A DNA stretch of 64,000 bases from Cheiracanthium punctorium (GCA_038373885.1 JAWZYV010018267.1:186001-250000); one strand, 5' to 3'. Numbered from the stretch's first letter, positions 33,961 through 46,288 are shown. Program-made: numbers and translations. The notes: generated by a model not told the origin, from the sequence alone.

Positions 33961-36499
33961 ATCCAGTGATTGTATTTTATATAAATGTAACAATGTAATA
34001 CAATTAAACCAAATTTGTAATAATTTGTTGTGTGTTCACTGCCATTGCTTTTATAATTCATTCAAACCTGCATGAGTCTCAATAAGAGATATCTTCCACT
34101 TTTTTCAATTCGTAGGCTATTTTTTACTTCTGCAGTTCTGTAATAGTTTAAATTTTTTTTTTCAATTTAGAACGCATCGTAAACTAAAATTTGCTAGGCT
34201 GAAGACTACTCTGGACTTGGAAGTTCCATTACTCATGTTTTTATTAAGACTTTGCTTATATATTTTTATTAACTGTTTTTTCTTTCTTTTTTTTTTTTTT
34301 TTGGCCCTCGTATTAATTGAACTTTGTTCTAACATACTAATGAGTTTTTCTGGCTTTACTTTCATTTATTGTTCTAAATCTGTTTTCAATAGTATAATAA
34401 TTCTTGCATAAAATCTATATTAAAAGAATTTTTTTTTCAATTTGAAGTTTTTAAAAGATTAAGTAATTTGTAGCTATTTTGCTGTAAAAGTGAAATTGAA
34501 ATAAATAAAATCACACTTAAAAATAAATAAAGAAATGAATGTGTATATATATTAAAAAATTAAGAAATGGCTTTTATTTTGAAGTATGTATAAATTATGT
34601 TCAGAACAGGAATTTGGTTTTTTAAGAGGTGAAAAAAAAATCTTTTTCTGTGAATCACCACCCTCCCCCCTCACCCAGACATTATCTATGGAGGTTAATA
34701 TGGTTCACCCTCATGCTCTAAACTTCAATTATTTCTTTGCGTTATGGCAAGTCTACAAGAGGGGTGTCTTCTTGGGGGGGCTGACTTGGGTGGTGAACTT
34801 TTTAAGGATTCTAACCTGTATTCTTGCTCATGCCTCTAAACCTTAAATAATGGTTTTTGGACAAGACAAAAATGTTGGGGGGATTCAACAAAATGGGCAT
34901 TGTTGGGGAATTATGAAATAATTGGTTTTGATTTATATTATTTATGTATTGGCCTGCACAAAAATATTTCTTTACCCCTTTTCACAAAAAAAGAAATCAA
35001 TCAATATAAAGTAGTTTCCATTTTAGAAATATTTTATTCCTTTTTCTGGGGGGAGGGGGAAGAATAGAAAAATAGGTATTCTCTTAAATTTCCAAACATG
35101 ATATGTACATTAACAGAGGTTATCAGCAGATATATTTATATTTTTGATTTACCCAACAATTAGTTTATTTATTTAATTTTTTTTTTTTTTTTTGGTTTTC
35201 AATTAAAGGATAGCTATTACTCTTTTAACTTATTTTCGTGTTTCATAATTCTTGTATTTGTTCGTATAAATGACTGAAATTTAATTTCAAATAATTTCTT
35301 TTCGATAACAATTCAATCCTGTTCATTTCTTATTTATTTAAAATAAAAAAAAAGACTTGTTAATTGTAATAAAGTTGAAAAGAAAGTTTGAATAAATTAT
35401 GCTTAAAATAAAACCTATTTAAAAATCAAAATTATTAGTATTCTTTTGATTTTATATAAATATCTTATCATGAACTATTTTTATTGTTTTGTTAATACTG
35501 TTGTAAGTGAAAGTTGTTCTGAAATGTACCATAGGTAAAAAATAAGCTTTCAGGGATTTTTTATTTCAGCAGGAGAAAAGGTAACATTGAACATATCAAA
35601 TATTTCTGCACACTGTTGAGTAATGTGGATGTCCGAAACTCTTATTTCTATTCTTGTTTGATCACAGATTACCTCAAATGAAGTTATAGTACTGCAGACA
35701 AAGAAAATTCTTATAAATCTCCTGCTGATGGATTTTACATAGCTCAATTGCTATACAGATCACCTCCAAGCATTTTGAAACTTTCACTTCTATTCCTGTT
35801 ACGTTTTGACTAACCAAACAAAACATAAACTGTTAACGAATTCTGTAACTAAATAGATCTAGAAGTTATGGAGGTTTGTTTTAGTAACCATGTGGAACTC
35901 TTGGGGGTACCTTTTAGTGATGCCATCATCTGATTATTAAAATGAAATTCTGTACTCCTTCTTAATCTGTTTAATTTCAGAATAGGCTGTTATTTTAAAT
36001 ACTGTATGTTTTGTGTCAACAGTCCACATTTCACTCACTGGAATGAAAGCAAGAATCTAAAAATGCATGGGGTCAGATATTACTTGTACCATTGAGCTAC
36101 GTAAAATTTATTTTCCAGCTGTTATGGATCATTCTGAACATGACAATAATCCAAGATAGCCCAGAAATAGATATCTAAGAAGTTCTGGATATGAAATAAG
36201 TATCAATTTCTGATCTTTGGATATTTTGAATATGAAATAGATAGCCATTTTTGGGATATTTGAGATCTTCTGGAAGTTTAAGTATTATAACTATGCTACA
36301 TATATACAGATACCTGTATGTTATAGATGTTATTTACTCATTAGAGAGATCACACCTCAAATTTCTAATAGAGAAATCTATTTTATGTTGGACTTCTAAT
36401 AGATATACCCAATATCCAGCTATGATGTATTAAAGATTGCCTATGGACAAACTTGGGGGGGGGGGAGGTAAATGCGGCAAAAATATTTACTTGTACGAT
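29694..36499. other. AT-rich core of the large element
   Basis: Long T runs (22 T near 31120-31144), ATT trinucleotide repeats near 31701-31722 and scattered G runs (29833-29845, 33804-33818, 34774-34780, 35048-35059, 36455-36465). Apart from the exon-like blocks and a small MITE at 32325-32483 there is nothing I can name. Frames are short and low-complexity. Confidence 0.45.
32325..32483. mobile_element. Short element N
   Basis: A 159-bp inverted structure: AGTACTCAGAGGTGTAGCAA on the left, and TTGTCCCCCTCTAGCTACAC then TTCTGAGCACT on the right. The terminal pair AGTRCTCAGARGTGTAGCWA matches at about 17 of 20. It resembles element I (GGGGCGTAGCTA) and may belong to the same broad group. Confidence 0.55.
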
Positions 36500-37570
36500 A
36501 TGAAGAATATTTTCAAGGCGCTCGATATTGCAGATACATTTTAAATATATTTAATTTAAATTCAATAGCAGCAAAGTTTTATAATTTTTACAATATAAAG
36601 GTTAAATATCAACTTTCTACTTTTTACCAATACTAGCTTTATTCCCAGTGTAATATTGAGTAAATATTAACCAAAAAAATTAAAAATGGTATAAAGTTAT
36701 GTTAAAGTAATTACTTATCCATATTGAATATATTTCCAATGTATATCAAATACTATAAATGCATTTTAAATATATCTGAGGCAAATATTAACTTTGCTAC
36801 TTTGTACGAAGTTACATTTGATACATTTGACGAAGTTACAGTTGATCTTTGTTTTCAATTTTTTTTAACAATATTGAGTTAACATTAAAAAATTTATCAA
36901 TTGAGGACTACTTCAAAAATATTTCCAATACAACCCTATATTAAGAATATATTTTTTTGTATGTTAAATTCAGTGGAAAAAGGTATTAGTATAGTCATAC
37001 TGAAAGTATAATGTTATTTTGAGAATTTATCAGACCTAAATGCTAATTTTTACCAATATTGGAATTTTATTTACCAATATTGGAAACTGTTTATTCTCAA
37101 TGTGTTCACTTACTACTTTGTAATATTATTGGTTTTTGATATCAATGTTTTCACAATATTGAGTTAATATTTAAAAGTTCATTGGTAGTGAGACTGCTTC
37201 AGAAATATTCTCAATATATAATTAATATTTCAATACACACTTCATATGTTAATTAAAATTTTACAAATAATAATAACATTTCGAGTATATATCAGGGCTA
37301 AACTCTAGTTTTTACCAATACTGGAAGTGGTCTTTACTCTCAAAGTATTCACATATATGTAAATTTTAATAATTAAAAGTAATTAGTACTTAATAATATT
37401 GGAAATATTTCTAATATACACTCAATATTATTGATAAATTTCAAATACTTTAAGATTCAATAGTATTAAAATTTGATTTCAAATGGGCAAAATATTAAAT
37501 TTATAATATTGGATTTTATTTTCAATGAATTCACAAGATTGGATAAATATTGATGCTATAGAGAATATCT
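36500..37570. repeat. Right modules, inverted copies of the left modules
   Basis: Read on the minus strand this region repeats the left module order. From 37570 down to 37140 it has AATTAACATATGAA, ATTTCTGAAGCAGT and CACTACCAATGAAC. From 37100 down to 36500 it has ATTGGTAAATAAAATTCCAA, TTTTTGAAGTAGTCC, AGCAAAGTTAATATTTGCC and TTTAAAATGTATCTGCAATA. So about one and a half to two inverted copies mirror the two on the left. Confidence 0.65.
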
Positions 37571-37643
37571 TTAGATAAAAGATAGAAAATATCTTTTAAT
37601 GTTTGCCAAATATTTAAAAAATAATAATAATCAATGCTGTTAC

Positions 37644-37651
37644 CAGATACA

Positions 37652-37694
<43 letters not shown>
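37644..37694. repeat. TA microsatellite
   Basis: About 20 TA units after ATTCA, followed by TTATTTATTTATAA. Confidence 0.9.
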
Positions 37695-37698
<4 letters not shown>

Positions 37699-37771
37699 TT
37701 ATTTATAAGGAATTATTATAATTTCCCTAAAATAGTGATAGCCAGAAGCAAGGCATATGCAAGGAATAAAT

Positions 37772-37924
37772 CCAGGGCCGTACCCAGACAAAAATTTCAG
37801 GCAGGGTCCAAACCGTGGAAAAGGCAGAATTTTTCACAAAAAGACGTCATTATTATTATTTTATTAACAAAAATCAATTTTTTTGGGAGGGGGGGAGGGT
37901 CCGGACCCCTGGATACGGTCTCGA
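37772..37924 (+). mobile_element. Short element J2
   Basis: CAGGGCCGTACCCAGAC at the left and an inverted GAGACCGTATCCAGG at the right; the interior has AAAGGCAGAATTTTTCAC and GGGAGGGGGGGAGGG. It is the reverse-oriented relative of J1 and lies just inside the right subterminal array of the large element. Confidence 0.65.
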
Positions 37925-37929
37925 ATAAT

Positions 37930-38210
37930 CACCCTATAAAAAGTGGCGGTCACTCTTAAAAAGGGTCATAGCTCACTCTTGATCAGAGCGCTCCACTCTT
38001 TAAGGGATGGCGTGCTGTCACCCTTTCCTTAGAGTGAGGCACTCTTTCCCGGAGTGGGTTTTTGAATTCTCACTCCTAGTCCAGAGTCAGAAATGTCACT
38101 CTTCAGAATAGTGATTTCTCACTCTATGGAGGTTGGCTGATTTTTGTCACGAAGGTAGGGTGATATATCACTCCTCAGCACTGGTTTTTCACTCTTGATT
38201 ATTAAGAGAG
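37930..38210. repeat. Right subterminal TCACTCTT array
   Basis: A dozen units in 280 bp, mostly TCACTCTT on the plus strand: GGTCACTCTTAAAAAGGG, AGCTCACTCTTGATC, GAGTGAGGCACTCTTTCC, AATGTCACTCTTCAG, TTTCTCACTCTATGG, TATCACTCCTCAG and TTTTCACTCTTGATTATTAA. The overall orientation is opposite to the left array, as for the two ends of one element. Confidence 0.75.
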
Positions 38211-38390
38211 TAGTTCCACAAACTATAAATTAAATCACATGACAGACAGGCACTTGTCTTTAACGCAGTATTAAACCCTGATGAGGATTTTAAAAGAGTT
38301 TTTGAAGTTTTCATTGGCATTTATACATAAACTGTTTATTATCAAAAATTATTTGAAACCACTCTATTGTTCTGTCTGATCTAGTAGAGA

Positions 38391-38832
38391 CACTGCCTCC
38401 TAGAAATAGAAAGCCTAACCACTGCTACATTACCAAGCCTTTGCGTCATCAATTGGCCTTTTAAAGGCGATGAAATCAAAGTTTAATTTTCATAAAGTAA
38501 AACTATTCGAAATTTCTGGTGAATTTACTCTTTCATAATAACATTTTAATGAATTGAGATAGAAAATTTAATTTTACAAAAAAGGGCAGTTTTTAACTCT
38601 AACTAATTATATAATGTAATAAGGGAGTAGATCACAATGAATTGTTTTGTGTCACAAACGTATTTTAATTTTTATCTTTCACTTAAGATACTTTTTAATA
38701 TTTGTAGCATTCACCAGAAAACTGAAATAGTTTTACTTTATGAGCATGAAAGTGTGGTGACGTCATTACTTGAAGGCCTAATGATGACGTCAAAGCTTCA
38801 GCGCTCAGGCTTTCTGCATCTAGGTGGCAGTG
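38391..38832. mobile_element. MITE family A, copy A5
   Basis: Ends CACTGCCTCCTAGAAATAG and CATCTAGGTGGCAGTGG, followed inward by AAAGCCTAACCACTG and its partner. Full TGACGTCA palindromes occur near 38758 and 38784. It lies immediately outside the large element. The middle carries the family's TTCATAATAACATTTTAATG variant, also seen in A6. Confidence 0.85.
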
Positions 38833-38860
38833 GTTGAGATCCGTAACCATAAAAAACAGG

Positions 38861-39024
38861 CATGGCTGCCAACCATCCCGATTTATTTGGGAGATTTCCC
38901 ACCACAATTTTTAAACAGTATTTTTCTTTTGATTAAACATTTGACGTTATTTTAAGCATGAATTGCTAGGTAAAAATTACTGGTGGGAAATCTCCCGAAG
39001 AAATCGGGAAGGTTGGCAGCTATG
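38861..39024. mobile_element. MITE family B, copy B4
   Basis: Left CATGGCTGCCAACCATCCCG, right GGGAAGGTTGGCAGCTATG, with GGGAGATTTCCCACCACAAT against GTGGGAAATCTCCCGAAG. The flanks AACAGG (left) and GACAGG (right) are a probable ~6-bp target duplication with one change. Confidence 0.85.
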
Positions 39025-40926
39025 GACAGGTAATAAAGGGATCAGCAAAAATCATTAAACAGTGTATTATTTAACCATAGAATACTTATAGCTATACATA
39101 ATGCTCAGTTTTGAAAGTTTCCAGACAGAATCAAAATACATCTTTCGATCCTTTTCCTGTTGTACTTCAAGAAACTAACGTAAAGTAATCTGCGAAACCA
39201 AATTAAATTCTGTGTTTATCCAAATTACTCTTCAAATAAGTGAAAACAAACATTAACTCTATGACAACTTATTTTACTTGGGAATGTTCCATCATCATTT
39301 AAATAATGGAAGACTATGAATGATATCTTGCAGTTTTAGAACAACAAATAGTTCAGATTGATCAACAAGTTCAATTTACATTAGGCAAATTCTCCGCGCA
39401 CAAGAGTATTATAAAACCATCTAAATCGTAAACAATATTTAACATGTAACTTGAATTCATTCTTTTATTGCACTTCTTTATTTTTTTTTCTTTCTGAGAA
39501 ACAAAGCCTTTTATCAACAAACTTTCTATCAAATAAAACGCATGTTCGCGAAGACTCCATCCTGCGAGTCCCGGCTTTGAGGTTTTGAAAAAATATTTAG
39601 AAATTAAGAATTTAAAAAACGTGGTTAATTAAATTCCATGAAAGTTGACAACTCTGCTGATGTGAACCGAATTCGCCAGTGTTTGCTTTCCTGTGTCAGG
39701 TGTGCACTACACTAAATGATTCAATGATTTTTTATTTATTTTTTACAATTTCGTAATTTATACTAGTATGAAAATGTTTCCTGAAGTACATTCCAGGTAA
39801 TATTAAAAAGTGAAAAGGTAAGAGAAGTATAAACAATACTTCTCTTCTTACAACTCTACAGTAGCATGCCCTAATCAGTACAACTTTATACTTTACGTCA
39901 AAGACACTCAAATATTACACAATTTCTTGCACGTTGCTGCTCTCGTTAGCACTAGTTTATGCTTTAAAAATGTATCACACGCTATTTATTTAAATGTCGT
40001 GAAATTATAAGATGAATCAATGTAGATTATCAAGCCGGGCAGTGTTAAATAACTTAAGAGGCAATCAACTGTTAGTTTATTAAATCAATTTAAATATATT
40101 CCCTGTTTTAATTACGGACACTAAATAATTAACACGTAGTAAAAATTATCCTTCAATTGATTTTCATGTATACTCTTAAAACAATTTACAAAAGCGTATA
40201 CATTATTATCTAAAATTTGGCACAATTGTAGCAAGTACCTAAGATTCTCAATCATACTTAATAAAATACAATGAAATCACGCATAAGGGGGCAGCATACA
40301 CACTCAGTGAGTTATTACAGTTGTTCTTTCTACTATCAGACCTCTCTACGCGTTTATCATAAAAGAAATAGGATTCTGTATAAGGAATGACGTATTTTTA
40401 TCACGTTTCTGAGAGAACCTACTAAGAACTAATTTTTCAAACCCGATTGACAGATATTTGCGTCACTACTTAAGCACGCAATCTCCACTCTTTATTTAAA
40501 TGCTGGATTATCAGCGTTCTTGAAATAATCAAGGAAGGAAAAAAAATGAATATTTTTATCGGATTGCGTGTTTCGTCTTTTTAAAGCCTACCTTTCCAAT
40601 ATTGATTATTCAAATGCTTTCGCTGAATAGAATATTTCGACAGAAATGAAAGAAACGCGGTAGGCACATATATGAAAAAAACTTAATCATACATATACTT
40701 ATCAGAATGAATCAATGCATAAATCGAATTTGTCAATCTATTTGAAAGTTCCATGCGGTAATTTTTTTAATGAAAAAATTTGAATCACATATTCATGATA
40801 TTATATCTACGGAAAATCCGTTGTTTTCGTTTAGCACTTTTCACAGAATGATAATATTAAGAATCAATATCATCAAACATTACTGTACCATTATAGTTAC
40901 TGAAAACAACAGCGGTCAACTAATAC
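39025..40926. other. Intergenic sequence
   Basis: No gene, RNA or transposon end recognised. Confidence 0.5.
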
Positions 40927-41262
40927 GTAGAATTGACAACTACTCCGGGATATAATCAAGCACTTTTTGAAAAAAGTAATTTTTTGTAAAGGTTATTTCA
41001 ATGGTAATCAGAGCACGTGCAGCCTCGAAGTTTTGCAATAACTTTAAGCCAAAAATTACTGTTTAAAAAAAGGGGTTAATGATATTCCGGAGTATTTCGT
41101 AACTCTAACTACGGAATACAATTAAACACTTTTTTTAAACAATAACACTCGGCGAAATTTTTGTACTACCGCAAGGGTTGGTTACCATTTTGAAAAAGTA
41201 TTAAAAAATATACTATTTACAAAAAGTGGTTTGTTATATTTTGTATTAGTTGGCATCTATGG
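40927..41262. mobile_element. Hairpin family C, copies C2 and C3 in tandem
   Basis: Two family C units abut. C2 (40927-41106) starts GACAACTACTCCGGGATATA and ends GGTTAATGATATTCCGGAG. C3 (about 41098-41262) starts AACTACGGAATACAATTAAA and ends TATTTTGTATTAGTTGGCAT. Each has the inner pair of a CACTTTTT(T)-type block on the left with AAAAAGTGG (or a variant) on the right. Shared sequence at the junction suggests one inserted at the edge of the other. Confidence 0.7.
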
Positions 41263-41310
41263 AAAACGCAGTGCGAAAAAAAAAAAGAAAGAAAGAAAAA
41301 ACATTTGCTT

Positions 41311-41502
41311 TCCAAGCAGTTTCCAATCTCTACGGAGTATAATTAACCATTCTTTTGTAAGCAGTTTACTTTTAAAACATTTTTTTCAGAACTTAATCGC
41401 TGCTTAGGCTCCGAATTCTGTAACTTTGCTGTGTTCTAAACCAAAAATTAATGTTACCAAAAGTTGCTAGTAGTGTTCCGTGCAGAAGCTGGATACTCTA
41501 TG
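41311..41502. mobile_element. Hairpin family C, copy C4
   Basis: AGTTTCCAATCTCTACGGAG, TATAATTAACCATTCTTTTG on the left; TACCAAAAGTTGCTAGTAGT, GTTCCGTGCAGAAGCTGG on the right. A diverged but clear copy. Confidence 0.6.
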
Positions 41503-41679
41503 CTTACGGCATTGAGACTTGTGCTGAAGTCGACATTTATTGTTCACATCCCAAATGAACTTCGGCTTTTTCAAAGCAGAGAAAGCAAAAAAGAATGCAA
41601 CGAAACATAACTGGTGGATTACTGAAAGGAAAGCTGGCGTAAGAGCAGTAACTCTTCGACGGAACCATGAAGCAAATGC

Positions 41680-41858
41680 GTAGTTGCCAATAATTCCGGA
41701 ATATAATTAGTAACCTTTAGTGAACAACAAATTTTGTCTTATAATAAATAAAAACTTCTCAATGTTGCGACCGAATGCTACTATTTTGAAGAAATACTTA
41801 AAAATATATACTGTTTAGAAAAAATGGTTGATCATATTCCGTAATTTTTGGCAGCTAT
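41680..41858. mobile_element. Hairpin family C, copy C5, with likely 8-bp target duplication
   Basis: GTAGTTGCCAATAATTCCGG, AATATAATTAG at the left; AAAATGGTTGATCATATTCC, GTAATTTTTGGCAGCTAT at the right. GCAAATGC (41672-41679) and GCAAATAC (41859-41866) flank it directly, 7 of 8 identical. This fits hAT-type insertion. Confidence 0.78.
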
Positions 41859-44800
41859 GCAAATACACACACCTCAACAGAAAATTTCTTCATCCTCTGA
41901 AAATTCAAATAAAACAACGAAATGTATAATTGCTGTTTATTGCTTTTAAGAAAAATTGAATTTGCGTCTAAAACCATGTCCCATCAAATCATTTACGAAA
42001 TAACTAATTTCATAAATGTGAAAGTTGAATAAATGAATATAGCAAAATTCTGGGAAACTGGAGTCTTTTTTTTTTAAAGATATTGAATTTTACTATTAAG
42101 ATAAACAAGCTATTTTATTCAGACTAAACTTCTCAAAATTCTTGATTGTGTTCTTTGTTTTTCACTAAAAATACCTTCCAGATCTGCTTCAACAGAAACT
42201 CATTAAAAAAGAAAAAAAAACTTTTACAGCATTTTTTTCAAGCTATGCACGGATTTTTCTGGACTACGTGTTTTATGCTTAACTATTAAATACCACTCAT
42301 TCCTTTGATTGATTTCTTTAAACAATTTCTCTCTCAAACATGTGTCAAAATGTGATTTCCATATGTTATGCTACAGTTTACTTTCATCACGGTCTTTTCC
42401 GAACTGTACACATAAAATAATAATATCTAAACATTTTAAAACTATTCTTTACTGCTAGCAACTCACTTATTTGCCCCCAAACAAATGGAATTGAAAGATT
42501 TGAAGAAATTGAAAAATATCGCAAATCAGGAATTTCTGAAAAATTAAATTAGATGCCCTGAAATACAGAGCTTCTGGAAATACGTGACTAAAAAAGTTGC
42601 TGAACCACTGATTTTTTTTTTTAAGTGACGTATGTTGTCTTGAGGCGTAAACATGATCTTCATGCGGTAAATTTCTACAGCAATTTATAGATCAATGATA
42701 AAAGTCGCCGTTAGGTGCGATCCATCTGTAATTACATGCCACAATATATAGCTTAATTCTGACAATAATATTAAATCTATTATTCTTTGAAAAGGAGCCG
42801 TACTTTATTTTTCAGCCATCATCATTCAGTTTAATTGAGATTTTGTTTATTATATTTGATGTTAGGGAAATTCATAAATTAGCATTCTCTTTGTTTATTT
42901 ATGTATAGGTGTATACACGAAACAGTTATTTAAAATAATTTTTAAAAAAATCAGTAGAATTTTTTTAAAGTAATTCACAATTTAGAAAAAAAAAATTCGA
43001 TGAACTGATATGCCATCTATTACTAGCTCAGATAAGTTTTCAATTACAACTTTTTAAAGGAAAAAGTTGTTCTTTAAAAGAAATCTGTTGCAAATGTCAC
43101 CTACATACGAGAGCTAAATGCCTTTGTTGTGATAGACCATTTTCTTTTCAAGATTGTTTTACATCTTAAATAAGATACAAAATGTTACTTGAAAAATTCT
43201 TTTATTCTTTTTTACGTCCTTTCATTCTCACAGATATACATCTGCATGAAGAGCTAATCATGAGAAAAATCAGTAATGCTTAATAAGAGCGGGTCATTAA
43301 CATCCCAAAATGCGCACTAAGTGTTATAAGAGCTATTGTAACATCTGTAATGATATCGAACACGCAAGAAAAAGCATTAGTTTCTGAAATTAAAGCAGTA
43401 CGAAGGAACATGTTGAATTTAGCACATTTTAAGCACATAAGAATACTTCCCCTATTAATGAGAACTAATTCTATGGCGTGATTTGCGTGATGTAAATATA
43501 TAATATCACAGGTAAAAGAACGATGAACACTAATACTTACTAGTCCAGATTTTTGTTTATGTTATACTTGTAGTCTTCCTTGGCATAAATTGCTATGACT
43601 CTTCAAAACATACTCACTAACAACTATAATTCACGAACTTAAAATTGCGTGCGTTTTCTGAAATTATTAACGTTGTAGGTGGAATCTGCTTAATCTTTAA
43701 ATACATTGTGCGTTTTACTTATCAACAAAGAGCTTTTTTGCAATTACGAAATTCACGTGTAAATGATTTACCAAGTCAATCTCTTAGACAGGCCGCTTTC
43801 TTTTAGTTGAAGCTTAGAAAGCAATTTTCTATCCTACAATTAAAGTTTTAATAAATCGGTTTTATATTCAAGATATCCTCTATTTAAAATATTTTATGCG
43901 CAATGTTCATTTGATTAAATTCGACGTTCACGAAAAGTGATGAGCTATGCTGATATAGATAAAGTCTAAATAGAAAAAGTTACGGTGTAAATAGAGGATT
44001 TGGACATCAAATTAGAGAAAACGGGTTTGAATCTAAGTTCATCAAATCTCACCGTATGTATTGTAGGAATTTGCTTAAATTAATTTTAGTATCTTCTCAC
44101 AGAGACCAGGGTTAACTGAAAGAGTCCACGTATCTGGGTGTTTTTATGCTGTAGGAATTTCATCAGATAGCATCGGACAGTCTTTTGGGAATGCAATTAA
44201 CATTTAAAGAAAGGACAATTTTAAACGTGATTTTTTCTCCCTGTTCGTAGGGAAATAATTTTGATTATACAGGAAAATTAGCTTACGCTTGTATTCTAAG
44301 CACTTTGAAGTTTCTATCCCCAGTATCAATATACTGTTCAAATTCGTAATATTGTAAATATAACAGAAATAGTTATTCAGGAGGAATAACTGGGTAAAGT
44401 ATGTCAGAAATACCCACCCTGGTTTCGCTGTAGGTATCTTAAAATCCTCTATCTTTTGCTTTGAATTGACGAGAAGAAGGAGATTTAAATTTCATTAAGT
44501 GGTAATGTTGTTTGTGTCAAAAATATTTTTATGTCAAACATGCGGGAACGAAAGATCATTGTCTAACACTTTCACGAAAGGAAATAATCAATTTACTTAT
44601 TTCAAAATAAAAAAAAACCTCGAAAAGAAATGTCATTTATTTCTGAATTCTATATTTCAAGATTATTTGCAGCCTCACTGAAGGTGTTTCTTTTTTCTTT
44701 CTTTTTTTTTGTGGCGAGAGAGAGTGAAAGAGTAAAAGAGAGAGAGTAAGTAAATATGTGAATTGTGGCTTTTAAGAAGTCGTTTTGAACCAAAAATGTA

Positions 44801-45299
44801 GATTTTTTTCCTTTTTATAAATTACTGATGCTGAATTAAAGTTGAACCCTATCACTATGTCCTGGTGTCCAAAAGGAACCCAGGTACTTTCAAACTGCTG
44901 CAAGAAAAACCTGTGAATTTAGAAAGTTCATAGCCTTTGACATCTCATCTCATCATGTCTGTAACACAAGGTAAAAATTTAATTACTCTAATATCTGGGG
45001 TTATTTTTTTTAATATAGATGTCATACATTTGTGACTTGGGTTCCGCACGGACTTCAGGATATTGAAATGGATCTGCAAAAAACTGGACACATCGCAAAA
45101 GTATAATTAAAAAAATAAAATAATGGAGCCGATGATTAAGCAGATACTTTCACGTCATTATTATTAACCCTACGAGATAGATGGCGTGAAGAGTACTCTA
45201 TGTGTATTTTGTGTTCTTTATTCTGATTTAAGTAAACAATAAAAATTTTAAATGAATTTATTTATTGTATATGGACAAAGATTAAATATATTTGGTGTA
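41859..45299. other. Intergenic sequence built partly of old dispersed repeats
   Basis: No gene recognised. 42280-42400 resembles 46380-46480 (ATTTCTTTAAACA, ATATGTTATGCTACA). 43230-43450 and 44430-44670 resemble blocks at 22900 and 24960. A GA-rich stretch lies at 44714-44749. Confidence 0.45.
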
Positions 45300-45482
45300 G
45301 AGCTAAGTTGCCAACTGCTCCGGAAGCTAATTAACCACTCTTTTCGAACAGAAATCTTTGCCTTAAACTATCGCAAAATTTCGACGTCTAATGAATGGGC
45401 TGATTTCCATTTCGAAAAAATTTTTAAGAAAAAATAATGTCAACAAGAAGTGTTTAATTATATTCCGGAGCAGATGCCAAAT
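45300..45482. mobile_element. Hairpin family C, copy C6
   Basis: TTGCCAACTGCTCCGGAAGC, TAATTAACCACTC against GTGTTTAATTATATTCCGGA, GCAGATGCCAA. The terminal pairing CAACTGCTCCGG / CCGGAGCAGATG is well kept. Confidence 0.7.
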
Positions 45483-45602
45483 TCGGTAAAGTGCCATATT
45501 TTTCTCATCTGTTTTTTATAGCGTCCGTTATATTTGCCTTCACACAAGGGTTTATCTTCTAGTAAACATACATAAACTCTAAAAATTTAATAATGGCAAA
45601 TA

Positions 45603-46034
45603 CCAACACTTCCTAGATATAGAAAGCCTTACAACTGTTACATCACCAAGCTTTGACGTCATCATTTGGCCTACATTTAAAAGTTTGATTGTGGCAAAAT
45701 AAAGCTATTGAAAATTTCTGGTGAACTTATCCATGATTGCCAATATTTTAATAATTTGAGATAAAAAATATAATTTTACGACAAATGGCAGTTTTTAACC
45801 AGAACTAATTAGATAATGTGATAAGGAAATAGATCATACTGAATAACTTTGTATGAGAAAGATATTTTAACTTAATGTTTCATGTAAGTTATTTTCTAAT
45901 ATTTGTAGTATTTACCAGAAATTTTTAATAGTTTTATTTTGTGAAAATAAAACTTTTAAATGCAGGCCAAATGATGACGTGAAAGGTTGGTGACGTAGGA
46001 GTTGTAAGGCTTTCTATATGTAGGAGGCATTCCA
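45603..46034. mobile_element. MITE family A, copy A6
   Basis: Left CCAACACTTCCTAGATATAG, AAAGCCTTACAACTG; right AGTTGTAAGGCTTTCTATAT, GTAGGAGGCATTCC. The left arm retains TTTGACGTCATCAT; the right arm has lost part of the sequence around the CRE-like site (AAAACTTTTAAATGCAGGCC). Confidence 0.85.
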
Positions 46035-46110
46035 AATACTAATTTCTTGTACGAAGATTATATTTAATGCTTACAGGCTATACACCTTAATATTTCTATG
46101 TAACTAATAG

Positions 46111-46288
46111 CATAGCTAACAACTTTTGCGGAACTTACACAATTACTCTTCGTAAGAAATTTTTTAACTAGAATATAGCAAAATCTCTTATTTAAGCATA
46201 AGAGACGGTTGCTATATTTTCAATACACTTAAATAATTGATATTTACAAAAAGTGGTTAGCTATATTCCGTAAAGGTTGGCAGCTGTG
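46111..46288. mobile_element. Hairpin family C, copy C7
   Basis: CATAGCTAACAACTTTTGCG at the left; TTACAAAAAGTGGTTAGCTA, TATTCCGTAAAGGTTGGCAG, CTGTG at the right. It lies ~75 bp from A6. Confidence 0.75.

Larger units (their letters stand above)
25714..38210. mobile_element. Candidate 12.5-kb DNA transposon with complex inverted ends
   Basis: The outermost 22 bp, beginning CTCTCTTAA and ending in GAGTGA, match inverted at 19 of 22 positions (25714-25735 and 38189-38210). TA lies outside both. The next ~250 bp at each end are crowded with TCACTCTT/AAGAGTGA. Further in, AATATTGG-rich modules occur as direct copies on the left and inverted copies on the right. The core (about 30-36.4 kb) is very AT-rich with exon-like blocks but no transposase motif that I can name. 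Subterminal arrays recall CACTA/EnSpm and other large cut-and-paste elements; the family is undetermined. The two ends could also be neighbouring independent elements, but their ordered mirror symmetry argues for one unit. Confidence 0.5.

Noticed and set aside
25714..38210. Maverick/Polinton identity for the large element
   Set aside because: The length is in range, but I see no long single TIR, no 6-bp duplication and no polymerase, integrase, ATPase or capsid-type frame.
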